The notes: a model not told the origin generated them from the sequence alone. DNA of 9,561 bases from Anaeromyxobacter dehalogenans (GCA_020722625.1 DYKK01000112.1:1-9561); one strand, 5' to 3'. Shown: positions 1 through 7,200, counted from the stretch's first letter. A program made the numbers and translations.

Positions 1-7
1 TCCAACG

Positions 8-105
8 TGGCCCTGCCACTGTCACTGTCACTGCCACTATCACTGTCCTCTGTCACTGAACCTGTCCTCTGAACCTGCCCCTGTCCCTGCCACTGCCCCT
101 GCCCA
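8..105. repeat. Degenerate hexanucleotide tandem repeat
   Basis: About 16 imperfect copies of a 6 nt unit, consensus (C/A)(C/A)CTG(T/C), run head to tail, with two copies lengthened to 7 nt that shift the phase. On the other strand the units read as GACAGT, GGCAGT or GGCAGG. The length changes and the odd translations in all frames argue against a coding role. It lies upstream of the bactofilin promoter candidate and looks like a decayed microsatellite in intergenic DNA. It may continue beyond the left edge of the window. Confidence 0.75.
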
Positions 106-159
106 CGAATCAGGCCAACCGTTCGCGCGAACCCGACGATCCAGGGGCACGCCGAGGCG

Positions 160-189
160 TTGACTTGGGGGGCGGTTTCGGACTAGCCT
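160..189 (+). promoter_or_regulatory. Candidate sigma-70-type promoter for the bactofilin cluster
   Basis: A TTGACT hexamer at 160-165 matches the -35 consensus in five of six positions. It is followed 18 nt later by TAGCCT at 184-189, a weak -10 box matching at three positions. It is placed sensibly, about 80 nt upstream of the first gene and after the last repeat unit. The -35 is convincing in such GC-rich DNA; the -10 is poor, so this is a candidate only. Confidence 0.35.
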
Positions 190-192
190 TCG

Positions 193-210
193 TCCCGGCG
201 ACGGCCGGGA
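193..210 (+). promoter_or_regulatory. Perfect 7-bp inverted repeat in the bactofilin leader
   Basis: TCCCGGC (193-199) and GCCGGGA (204-210) are exact inverted copies around a GACG loop. They would form a GC hairpin at or just after the predicted transcription start. Further CCGGGA copies at 213-218 and 231-236 and an ACGGGA at 237-242 follow in the same leader. The element could be an operator or an mRNA 5' hairpin. There is no U tract, so it is not a normal terminator. Chance occurrence is possible in DNA this rich in G and C. Confidence 0.35.
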
Positions 211-270
211 GACCGGGACATGGTGTTCCACCGGGAACGGGACGACAACCCGGGCAGAGGGGAGATCAAG

Positions 271-684
271 ATGGCAGACGGACCGAAGAACGTGGGCGGG
301 GGCTCGCGGGACGTGAACGCCCTCCTCGGACGCGGGAGCGAGTTCGACGGGAAACTGACGTTCGAGGGGAAGGTCCAGATTGACGGGAAGTTCACCGGCG
401 AGATCTCGTCCGAGGGAACGCTGATCATCGGCGAGGGCGCGAAGGTCAAGGCCGAGATCGTGGTGGACACCGTCATCATTTACGGGGACGTGGTCGGGAA
501 CATCCGGGCCTCCGGAGCGGTGGAACTGATGTCCACGGCCCGCCTGCGCGGCAACCTCCAGACCGCCGGGCTCGTGGTGGAGCGCGGGGCCGTCTTCGAC
601 GGCAACTGCGTGATGGAGGGCCGGGAGACCGCGCCCCGCGCCGGGATGATCCCGCCCGCAATGCCGCCCGCGGGCGAACGATGA
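271..684 (+). CDS. Bactofilin (polymer-forming cytoskeletal protein)
   Basis: This 137-residue protein matches the bactofilin family. A short disordered N-terminus (1-19) is followed by a right-handed beta-helix core (about 20-117) built from short hydrophobic and glycine-rich rungs such as FEGKVQIDGKFTGEI, TLIIGEGAKVKAEI and VIIYGDVVGNI, and a Pro/Ala-rich tail. Bactofilins polymerise without nucleotide into filaments, usually on the inner face of the membrane, and scaffold cell-shape enzymes, chromosome-partition proteins or polar machinery. The start at 271 is chosen because a GAGG/GGAG site at 257-264 lies 6 nt upstream; an in-frame ATG at 220 lacks such a site and would add a non-homologous stretch. 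It is the first gene of a rightward cluster, and its stop overlaps a possible early ATG of the next gene. Which of the several bactofilin roles applies cannot be told from the sequence. Confidence 0.93.
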   Translation: MADGPKNVGGGSRDVNALLGRGSEFDGKLTFEGKVQIDGKFTGEISSEGTLIIGEGAKVKAEIVVDTVIIYGDVVGNIRASGAVELMSTARLRGNLQTAGLVVERGAVFDGNCVMEGRETAPRAGMIPPAMPPAGER

Positions 685-729
685 CCGTTCCCGGGTTCCG
701 CCGGCACCGACAGGGACCCGCACCAGCCT

Positions 730-734
730 GGAGG
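730..734 (+). promoter_or_regulatory. Ribosome binding site fixing the isomerase start
   Basis: GGAGG lies 6 nt before the ATG at 741. The longer open frame begins at ATG 681, which overlaps the bactofilin stop. Only the 741 start has both a good Shine-Dalgarno site and a signal peptide that begins near the N-terminus. Confidence 0.6.
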
Positions 735-740
735 CCCGTC

Positions 741-1832
741 ATGCACACCGTTTCCGCTTCCCCGACGACCCGGTGGGTCCGATGCGCCTGCGTGGTCGTG
801 CCGGCGCTGGCCGTGTCGTGGACCGGGGCCTGCAAGAAGACGCCGCCCGCGGAGGGACAGACCCCCGGGACGCCCGCGGCCCGCGCGCAGCCCGCGCCCG
901 CGACGCCGCAACCGACGGCGTCTCCGGTGCACGGCGCCTCGCCGCACGCCGAGGCGGCCACCCCGGTCGAGGCCGCCCGCAAGGTCTGGCTGGGCCTCGG
1001 CCCCCTCGCCCAGGACGGCAACGTCGCGGCCCTGTTCCCGTACCTCTACGACAAGCGCAGCCAGGCGGTCGTCGCCCACCGCCGGCCCGACCAGGTCGCG
1101 TCCCTCTTTTCCGGGCAGTTGGGGGAGGCCGAAGTCAACGGGGGTCGGGTCCTGTTCCGGCTCGAGGGCAACCCCAACCTGAAGTACGCGGCCCTGTACG
1201 AGACCCCGGAGGGGTTCAAGTTCGACCTCCTGGTCTCGGTCCAGTACCGGGAGCCCGACCCGGGACCCCAGGTCCCCGAAAACAGGCCGGTGTCGCTCGC
1301 CGAGGCCCTCCAGGGCATCGAGGGTGCCGGACCCCCGACGGCCGAGATCGAGACGACGAAGGGGACCTTCCGGTGCCGGCTGTTTCCCGAGGAGGCCCCG
1401 CTGGCGGTGGCCAACTTCATCGCGTTGGCGCGCGGGCTGCGCGCCTGGCTCGACCCGAAGACCAGACAGTGGGTGAAGCGCCCCTTCTACGACGGCCTGA
1501 CCTTCCACCGCGTCATCCCGGACTTCATGATCCAGGGCGGATGTCCCAACGGGGACGGGACCGGCGGCCCCGGCTACGCGTTCCGCGACGAATTCCACAA
1601 GCGCCTGCGCCACGACCGGCCCGGGCGGCTCTCCATGGCGAACTCCGGCCCCAACACGAACGGGAGCCAGTTCTTCATCACCGAGGCCCCGACCCCCTGG
1701 CTCGACGACCACCACACGGTCTTCGGGGAGTGTGAACCGGTGTCCTTGGTCCGCGAGGTCGCGCGGGTCCCGGCCACGGACACGCGGCCGAACGAACCCG
1801 TCCGCATCCGCGCGATCCGGTTCTCGCGGTGA
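741..1832 (+). CDS. Cyclophilin-type peptidyl-prolyl cis-trans isomerase, probable lipoprotein
   Basis: This 363-residue protein has a signal sequence (1-30) ending in TGAC with Cys31 as likely lipidation site; Thr at -3 makes a weak lipobox. A Pro/Ala linker (32-75), an unrecognised domain (about 76-170) and a C-terminal cyclophilin domain (about 199-361) follow. The cyclophilin active site is intact. FHRVIPDFMIQGG supplies Arg257, Phe262, Met263 and Gln265, matching human CypA Arg55, Phe60, Met61 and Gln63. NGSQFFIT supplies Gln310 and Phe312, and Trp320 and His325 match CypA Trp121 and His126. It should catalyse proline isomerisation to help exported proteins fold, outside the cytoplasm and probably membrane-anchored. 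Its stop overlaps the GTG start of the next gene by 4 nt (GTGA). An alternative start at 681 would overlap the bactofilin stop but gives a poor signal peptide. The isomerase call is firm; the lipoprotein call is probable. Confidence 0.92.
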   Translation: MHTVSASPTTRWVRCACVVVPALAVSWTGACKKTPPAEGQTPGTPAARAQPAPATPQPTASPVHGASPHAEAATPVEAARKVWLGLGPLAQDGNVAALFPYLYDKRSQAVVAHRRPDQVASLFSGQLGEAEVNGGRVLFRLEGNPNLKYAALYETPEGFKFDLLVSVQYREPDPGPQVPENRPVSLAEALQGIEGAGPPTAEIETTKGTFRCRLFPEEAPLAVANFIALARGLRAWLDPKTRQWVKRPFYDGLTFHRVIPDFMIQGGCPNGDGTGGPGYAFRDEFHKRLRHDRPGRLSMANSGPNTNGSQFFITEAPTPWLDDHHTVFGECEPVSLVREVARVPATDTRPNEPVRIRAIRFSR

Positions 1833-2662
1833 CCCCGGAGGCCGGAGGGGGCGGGCGGGTGCGCCGTCCGATCGGTTTCCGCCCCAACGGAATCATTACG
1901 TTCACAAGTGATTTTGGGACCGACGATTCATACGTCGCGGAAGTCCAGGGCGCGATCCTGCGCATCGCCCCGGACGCGCGGGTCGTGGACGTGACCCACG
2001 CGGTCCCGCCCCAGGACATCCGGACCGGGGCCTTTCACCTGATGCGCGCGGTGGCGGCCTTCCCGGCCGGGACCGTGCACCTGGCCGTGGTGGACCCCGG
2101 GGTGGGGACGGGCCGCAGGGCCGTCGTGATGCAGACGGGCGCCGGCCACGTCCTGGTGGGCCCGGACAACGGGCTGTTGTCGTGGGCCGCGGGTCCGAGG
2201 GCGGTCCCGCGGGAGTGGGCGCGGCACGACGTGGTGCCGCCCCCTCGCAGTCGCACCTTCCACGGGAGGGACCTCTTCGGGCCCGTGGCCGCGGCCCTCG
2301 CCGCGGGTCTGGTCGCGCCCGAGGAGTGCGGACCCGCCGTGCGGGACCCGGTCGTGCTACCATGGCCGCGCGCGCGGCGCACGCACGGCGGCTGGTCCGG
2401 CGAGGTCCTGGTCGTGGACCGCTTCGGCAACGTGATCGTGGGGATCCCCGGGGATCGGCTGCGCCTGGGGGACGGGACTCCGGTGCGGGTCGAGGTCGCC
2501 GGCCGGGTCCACGAGGCGGTCGCGGGGTTGTATGTCCATGGGGCCCCCCTCGTGGTCCACGAAGACTCGTCCGGCTGGACCGAGGTCGCGGTCCCGGGCG
2601 GGCGCGCGGAGGAGCGGCTCGGGGTCCGGCCCGGCGCGAGGGTGACGATCCGATGGACGTGA
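1829..2662 (+). CDS. S-adenosyl-L-methionine hydrolase (adenosine-forming), DUF62/SAM hydroxide adenosyltransferase family
   Basis: This 277-residue protein has the family landmarks in order: ITFTSDFGTDDSYV (23-36), VVDVTHAVPPQDI (52-64), VVDPGVGTGRR (87-97), VGPDNGLL (110-117), FHGRDLFGP (from 144) and VVDRFGNVIVGI. Asp89, Arg96 and His145 correspond to the Asp-Arg-His set that activates water in characterised archaeal members. That favours hydrolysis of SAM to adenosine and methionine over halogenation. The usual FGNxxTNI motif reads FGNVIVGI here, so the late Asn is Gly. The enzyme is expected to be cytosolic. GTG 1829 overlaps the isomerase stop. An in-frame GTG at 1859, with GGAGG at 1844-1848, is an equally good or better start and would remove ten non-homologous residues. 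The 3' end overlaps the next gene by 10 nt. The physiological purpose of SAM hydrolysis is unsettled for this family. Confidence 0.9.
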   Translation: MTPEAGGGGRVRRPIGFRPNGIITFTSDFGTDDSYVAEVQGAILRIAPDARVVDVTHAVPPQDIRTGAFHLMRAVAAFPAGTVHLAVVDPGVGTGRRAVVMQTGAGHVLVGPDNGLLSWAAGPRAVPREWARHDVVPPPRSRTFHGRDLFGPVAAALAAGLVAPEECGPAVRDPVVLPWPRARRTHGGWSGEVLVVDRFGNVIVGIPGDRLRLGDGTPVRVEVAGRVHEAVAGLYVHGAPLVVHEDSSGWTEVAVPGGRAEERLGVRPGARVTIRWT

Positions 2663-3240
2663 GGGGGGGGCTTGCCGTCGCGGTCGTGCTCGTGGGCTGG
2701 GCGGGGTGTTCTGACTCCGACCACGCCTTCCTCGAGGCCGAGACCCTGACCGTGACCCCCTGCCGGGACCACCAGCCGCGCACCTTCGCGCCGTATCGCC
2801 TCGATGCGGGGCTCTTGCGGTGGTTCGCGGCCGAGGGGGTCGGGACCCTGGAGGCGCGCGCCGGATATCGCGCGGCCACGATCTCGGACGCGCTCGTCGT
2901 GCAGTTCACCGACACGGGCGACGTTTCGCGCCGCCTGGCCGCGGACCCGTCCGCCGTGTTCGCGGTGGACGGGTCGGCGATCCGGCTGTCCCTGGTCCCG
3001 GCGGAGACCTGCCCGGACGCGACGCAGCCCCTGGTGGCCTCGGCCGGGGTCCTGACCCTGTCGTCCTTCGAGCCGTGGAAGGGGGGGCACATCGAGGGCG
3101 AGGGCACGGTGGACCTGGTGGACGCGCGGGCGGTCGCGAAGGACCCGGCGGCCCCGCCCCTGGTCCGGGGGGCGCGCGTCGGGTTCTCGATGACGGTCCG
3201 CAGCGGTCCCCCCCACGAGGACTTCACAAAGTGGCCGTGA
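2653..3240 (+). CDS. Putative lipoprotein of unknown function
   Basis: I do not recognise this 195-residue protein. It starts with a short basic and hydrophobic segment (LAVAVVLVGWAGC) that looks like a lipoprotein signal peptide with Cys19 lipidated; Trp at -3 makes the lipobox imperfect. The mature part has few cysteines (Cys37 and one near residue 120) and alternating hydrophobic stretches suggesting a small beta-rich domain. The start at 2653 is chosen because the hydrophobic segment follows at once and GAGGG lies at 2638-2642; upstream translation in this frame is Arg/Gly-rich shadow sequence. The first 10 nt overlap the hydrolase gene, implying translational coupling. A run of eight G at codons 4-6 and two further 7-nt homopolymers make the gene prone to slippage or to sequencing frameshifts. 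It probably sits in the cell envelope, like the isomerase two genes upstream. Confidence 0.75.
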   Translation: MDVRGGLAVAVVLVGWAGCSDSDHAFLEAETLTVTPCRDHQPRTFAPYRLDAGLLRWFAAEGVGTLEARAGYRAATISDALVVQFTDTGDVSRRLAADPSAVFAVDGSAIRLSLVPAETCPDATQPLVASAGVLTLSSFEPWKGGHIEGEGTVDLVDARAVAKDPAAPPLVRGARVGFSMTVRSGPPHEDFTKWP

Positions 3241-3275
3241 CGCACGCGTGGTAGGATACGCCGCGCTGCGCGGCC

Positions 3276-3281
3276 GGGAGG
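3276..3281 (+). promoter_or_regulatory. Ribosome binding site fixing the deoC start
   Basis: GGGAGG lies 8 nt upstream of ATG 3290, and a second purine-rich stretch (GGGAAGG) directly abuts the ATG. This supports 3290 over the in-frame GTG at 3248. With that start the protein begins directly with an amphipathic helix. Confidence 0.65.
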
Positions 3282-3289
3282 CGGGAAGG

Positions 3290-4195
3290 ATGGCGGAACC
3301 GGACATCCAGCGGATCGTGGACCAGGTGGTGCGCCAGGTCCGCGCGAGGCTCCAGACCGAGGGGGCGGCCCCGGCGGGCGACGGTTGCGAGCGGTGCGAG
3401 CGCACGGCCGCGGAGTGCACGGGCTGTGGCCACAGCGTGCGCAAGCGGCCCGACGACGCGCGCAAGATCCTCGATATCGGCGCGGCGCGCCTGTCCGCGG
3501 CGCCCAATATCGGCCCGGTCCGCAAGGACCTCGCGCCCACCATTGACCACACGCTCCTGAAGCCCGAGGCCACGCGCGAGGACCTGCGCCGCCTGTGCGA
3601 GGAGGCCAAGACCTACGGGTTCGCGTCGGTGTGCGTGAACTCCGCGAACGTGCGCTTCTGCCGCTCGCTGTTGGAAGGCAGCCCGGTCATGGTCGTGGCG
3701 GTCGTTGGGTTCCCGCTCGGGGCGTCGTCCCCGGAGGCCAAGGCCTTCGAGGCGCGCGAGGCGGTGCGCAACGGGGCCCAGGAAGTGGACATGGTGATCA
3801 ACGTCGGCGCGCTCAAGTCCAAGGACTACGCCCTGGTCCTGGACGACATCCGCCGGGTGGTGTCCGCCGTGGCCCCGCACAAGGTGAAGGTCATCATCGA
3901 GACGGGGATGCTGACGCAGAACGAGAAGGTGATCGCCTGCGCCCTGGCCAAGGTCGCGGGCGCCGCCTTCGTGAAGACCTCGACCGGCTTCGGACCCGGC
4001 GGGGCCACGGCCGAGGACGTGGCCCTGATGCGCGACGTGGTGGGCGAGGGGGTCGAGGTCAAGGCCTCGGGCGGGATCCGGACCTCCGAGGACGCGGATG
4101 CGATGATCCGGGCGGGCGCCACCCGCATCGGCGCCAGCGCCTCCGTGGCCATCGTCACGGGCGCCAAGCCCGCGAAGAAGGCGAAGGGGTACTGA
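3290..4195 (+). CDS. deoC: Deoxyribose-phosphate aldolase with N-terminal targeting-like extension
   Basis: This 301-residue protein is a class I (Schiff-base) aldolase that reversibly cleaves 2-deoxyribose-5-phosphate to glyceraldehyde-3-phosphate and acetaldehyde. The TIM-barrel core spans about 80-292. Visible motifs are TIDHTLLKPEAT, EVDMVINVG with Asp167, FVKTSTGF with Schiff-base Lys229, and VKASGGIRT with Lys258; these match E. coli Asp102, Lys167 and Lys201. The chain ends in Tyr301 after a Lys-rich tail, as E. coli DeoC ends in a catalytically useful Tyr. About 80 extra residues precede the barrel: an amphipathic helix (about 4-22, hydrophobic I6, I9, V10, V13, V14, V17, L21), then Cys33, Cys36, Cys43 and Cys46 in CX2CX6CX2C spacing, then a linker. 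The helix resembles microcompartment encapsulation peptides; the cysteines could bind Zn or an Fe-S cluster. It is the last gene of the cluster, 49 nt after the lipoprotein gene, with no nucleoside phosphorylase or phosphopentomutase nearby. Confidence 0.95.
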   Translation: MAEPDIQRIVDQVVRQVRARLQTEGAAPAGDGCERCERTAAECTGCGHSVRKRPDDARKILDIGAARLSAAPNIGPVRKDLAPTIDHTLLKPEATREDLRRLCEEAKTYGFASVCVNSANVRFCRSLLEGSPVMVVAVVGFPLGASSPEAKAFEAREAVRNGAQEVDMVINVGALKSKDYALVLDDIRRVVSAVAPHKVKVIIETGMLTQNEKVIACALAKVAGAAFVKTSTGFGPGGATAEDVALMRDVVGEGVEVKASGGIRTSEDADAMIRAGATRIGASASVAIVTGAKPAKKAKGY

Positions 4196-4198
4196 CCG

Positions 4199-4237
4199 GG
4201 GGCGCGACGCGCTCGAAACGCCCGTCCCGCGCGCCCC
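4199..4237. terminator. Candidate terminator hairpin in the convergent gap
   Basis: GGGGCGCG (4199-4206) and CGCGCCCC (4230-4237) form a perfect 8-bp all-GC stem with a 23 nt loop. It starts 3 nt after the deoC stop and lies 18 nt past the stop of the leftward gene, so it could serve both strands. There is no T run on either side and the loop is long, so it is at best a weak or factor-assisted terminator. The rest of the 60 nt gap (4196-4255) shows nothing else. Confidence 0.35.
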
Positions 4238-4255
4238 TGTTCCCCGCCGACTGCG

Positions 4256-7200
4256 TCAACGGAACAGCCGTTCCCCGTTCGGGCCGAAGCGCTGGGCAAA
4301 GATGCCGTATCCCGAGTCGTCCTGGTACTCACTCTCCCAGGCGACCAGCACGGTGCCGCTGGAAGCACCCGCGATAGCGGGGTTTCCCTGGCTGCCCGAC
4401 GAATATAGATTCACCTGGGACTGCGCCCCCATCGGTTTCTGGTCCGGCCCAAACCGCCGAATGTAAACATCCGAGTCGGATTGCCAGACCACGACGAATG
4501 ACCCGTCCGACGCCATCGCCACGTCGGGCTGGTCCTGGGTCCCCGTCGGCGGGTCGTTGACACGAACGCCCAAGTCGGCGATTGGAGCCCCGTCCGACTG
4601 ATAGGCTCGTGCCCAGATGTCACCGCCGTCTCCGCCCGAACCCCCCCCGGCCCAAACCACGACGAACCCGCCGCCGGGAGCCAGATTCCCGGCGACGCGG
4701 GGTTGCCGATTCGAGGCAATCACTTCGCTGACATTGAACTCGTCGTCGAGTGGCGTCGTGTTCCACTGGAATCGCCGGGCCTGGATCGACCCGTGGCCTA
4801 TCTGCGAGTAGGATTCCCAGACAACGACAAACTTCGAACCGCCGTCGAACGCGGCGATCCGCGGATTCGCCTGTTGGGACCCGGTGTAGTAGTTCACAAT
4901 CGTCTCCGGCCACCCTGTCAGGTCCTTGGTGAACGCCCGAAGCACGATGTCCTTGTTCGTTCCCGTCGGGTCGGTTTCCCAAACGGCCCGAAAGGCGAAG
5001 GTGGAGTCCACGACCACATCCGGATTCTGTTGGACCCCCGTCGTGGTCTCGTTCAGCCGGGTGGCGGAGGCGTCCTTGGGCTTCCCGTCCGACTGGAACC
5101 TCCGAGCGTACACATCCGAGGTCACGGAGGCGCTGCCCTTCCCCTGCCAAACGATGACTGCCCCATTCACAGAGGCGGCCACCGCGGGGTTCCTCTGGAA
5201 GTCGGGCAGGTAGGTGTTCGCAAGCTCGAGCCGGATGGATTGACCGGTTCCATCGAAACGGCGCAACCAGACGCCGTCCTCTGTTTCGAGACATTTGGGC
5301 GGAAATGGAAAAACCAACCACTCGCTGCATCCGAGTCCCTGCCAGGCGACGAAGTAACCGCTGTCGCCCACGGTTCCGGGGAACGCCACGTCCGGGTTCG
5401 TCTGATCGTCAATGTAATCACTGTTCACCTGGAACTCGACGACCTCGCATTGCTCATTGCACCCATCCCAGGTCATCGCATTGCCGTCGTCACAAGGTTC
5501 ACCGGTGTCTAGCAACTTTGAGTCGCAATCGCCGTCCTTGCCGCACACCGTTCCGCCCGGATGGATGGCGGGGTCACCTTCGTTACAGTCGCCGCCATCC
5601 GTGGTCACGTAGGGGTCCTGTGGTTTGCATAGACATTTCGAAACGCCGGACCCGTATCCGTCCCCGTCCGAATCCATGTAATGGGGCTTGCATCCGCTCA
5701 GGTCCTCGCCGTCGTCCGTCTTGTTGTCGCAGTTGTCGTCCACACCGTTGCAGACCTCGGTCGCGTCGGGGTGGATTGCTTCGTTGCCGTCGTCGCAATC
5801 GAGCGGGTTCTCTGACCGATATTCGCCATCAGCATGACACAGGCATTTCTCGTCACTCGTTCCGTAGGTATCCTGGTCGTGGTCAAGATAGTAGGGTTGA
5901 CAACCCGAATTCCCTTCTCCCTCGTCCGTCTGGGCGTCACAGTCGTCGTCCACCTGGTTGCACGACTCCGGCGCGTCCGGATGGACGGTCGCGTCGGCGT
6001 CGTTGCAATCACCCGGGGTCGTGGTCTGATAGAACCCGAACGGGCCGCACCGGCACGACGAGTCCCCGGTGACCCCGGCCCCGTCCCCATCCATGTCCAG
6101 GTAGTACGGCACGCACCCTTTCGCGCCCTCCTCGTCTGTCTTTCCATTGCAGTCGTCGTCCGCGTCGTTGCACGCCTCGGTCGCCTCGGGATGGACCGCG
6201 GCGTCTCCGTCATGGCAGTCCCCGCCTTTCTCGGTGCTGTAGGAGCCCGAAGGCCCGCACAGACACCGGTACTTGTCCGGATTCCCCCATCCATCGTAGT
6301 CGCCGTCCCAGTAGTACTCCTTGCACCCCTGCGCGCCCTCGTCGTCTGTCGTTCCGTTGCAGTCGTCATCCTGGCCGTTGCATACCTCCTTCGAGATTTC
6401 GCCCTTGCACACTCCATTTGAACAATGGTCATCGTGCGTACAGGCATTCCCGTCGTCGCACTGGGTATTGTCTGGCGCATTTTCGTACGCGCACTGCCCC
6501 GTCTCCTCGTTGCACGTCGCCTCCCGGCACGGGTCCGTCGAGACGCACTTCTCCTTCCCGGCGCACTCTCCACCCTTGCACGCCGCGTCCAGGAAGCACT
6601 TCCCCAGGTCGCACGCGGTCCCGTCCGGGAGTACCACCTCTTTGCATTTTGCGGTCTCAGGGTCACACTTGTTTTCGTAACACTGCTTCGTGGATGGCTC
6701 GCACTGGACCGCCGCGTTCGGGTCCGGAACACACTTGTGCGTGTCGGGGTCGCACATCAGCGCGCCCACGCACTTGTCGGTCGGCGCAGGACAGTCGGCG
6801 CTACTCTTGCACTCGCAGGTGTTCTGGCCCGGCTGGCACTCACCGGCCTTGCACGAGTCCCCGTCCGTGCAAGGATTGCCGTCGTCGCAGGGGCCTGTGT
6901 CCAGCGGGTCGTGGACGCAGCCACCGTCCTCGCACCGGTCCGTCGTGCAATCGTTTTGGTCATCGCAACCCCATTCCCCCTCGCAGTCGCCCTGCTCGTT
7001 GCACACGCCCGAAAAGACGCACCGGGCCGGGTCCGAGCACGCGGCCCCGGCCGGCACGGCCTGATACTCGCACGCACCGGCCAGGCACACGGCGAGTTGG
7101 CACGGAACGACCGGGCAGTCCTCCTTGGACCGGCACCCGCCCGCATCCGACCCGAGTTCTTGCCCCGACCCCGGGTCCGTGGGACCGATCCCGCCCCCGG

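Noticed and set aside
8..105. CRISPR-like array
   Set aside because: The unit is only 6 nt with no spacers.
2..163. Plus-strand frame open from the left edge to a TGA at 161-163, as the tail of an upstream gene
   Set aside because: The first half reads as Cys-His alternation produced by the 6-mer repeat, which is not protein-like, and the repeat changes phase twice.
3252..3257. TAGGAT as a -10 box for a separate deoC promoter
   Set aside because: No acceptable -35 lies 16-19 nt upstream (the nearest candidate TTCACA is 22 nt away).
3248..3289. GTG 3248 as the deoC start
   Set aside because: It adds 14 residues without similarity or ribosome binding site; ATG 3290 has GGGAGG at the right distance.
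480..3880. Long open frames on the minus strand opposite the rightward cluster (for example 480-1715, 1902-3245, 2035-3609, 3224-3880)
   Set aside because: They are antisense shadows typical of very high GC DNA. Their translations are Arg/Gly/Pro-rich without family motifs, while the plus strand carries recognisable proteins.
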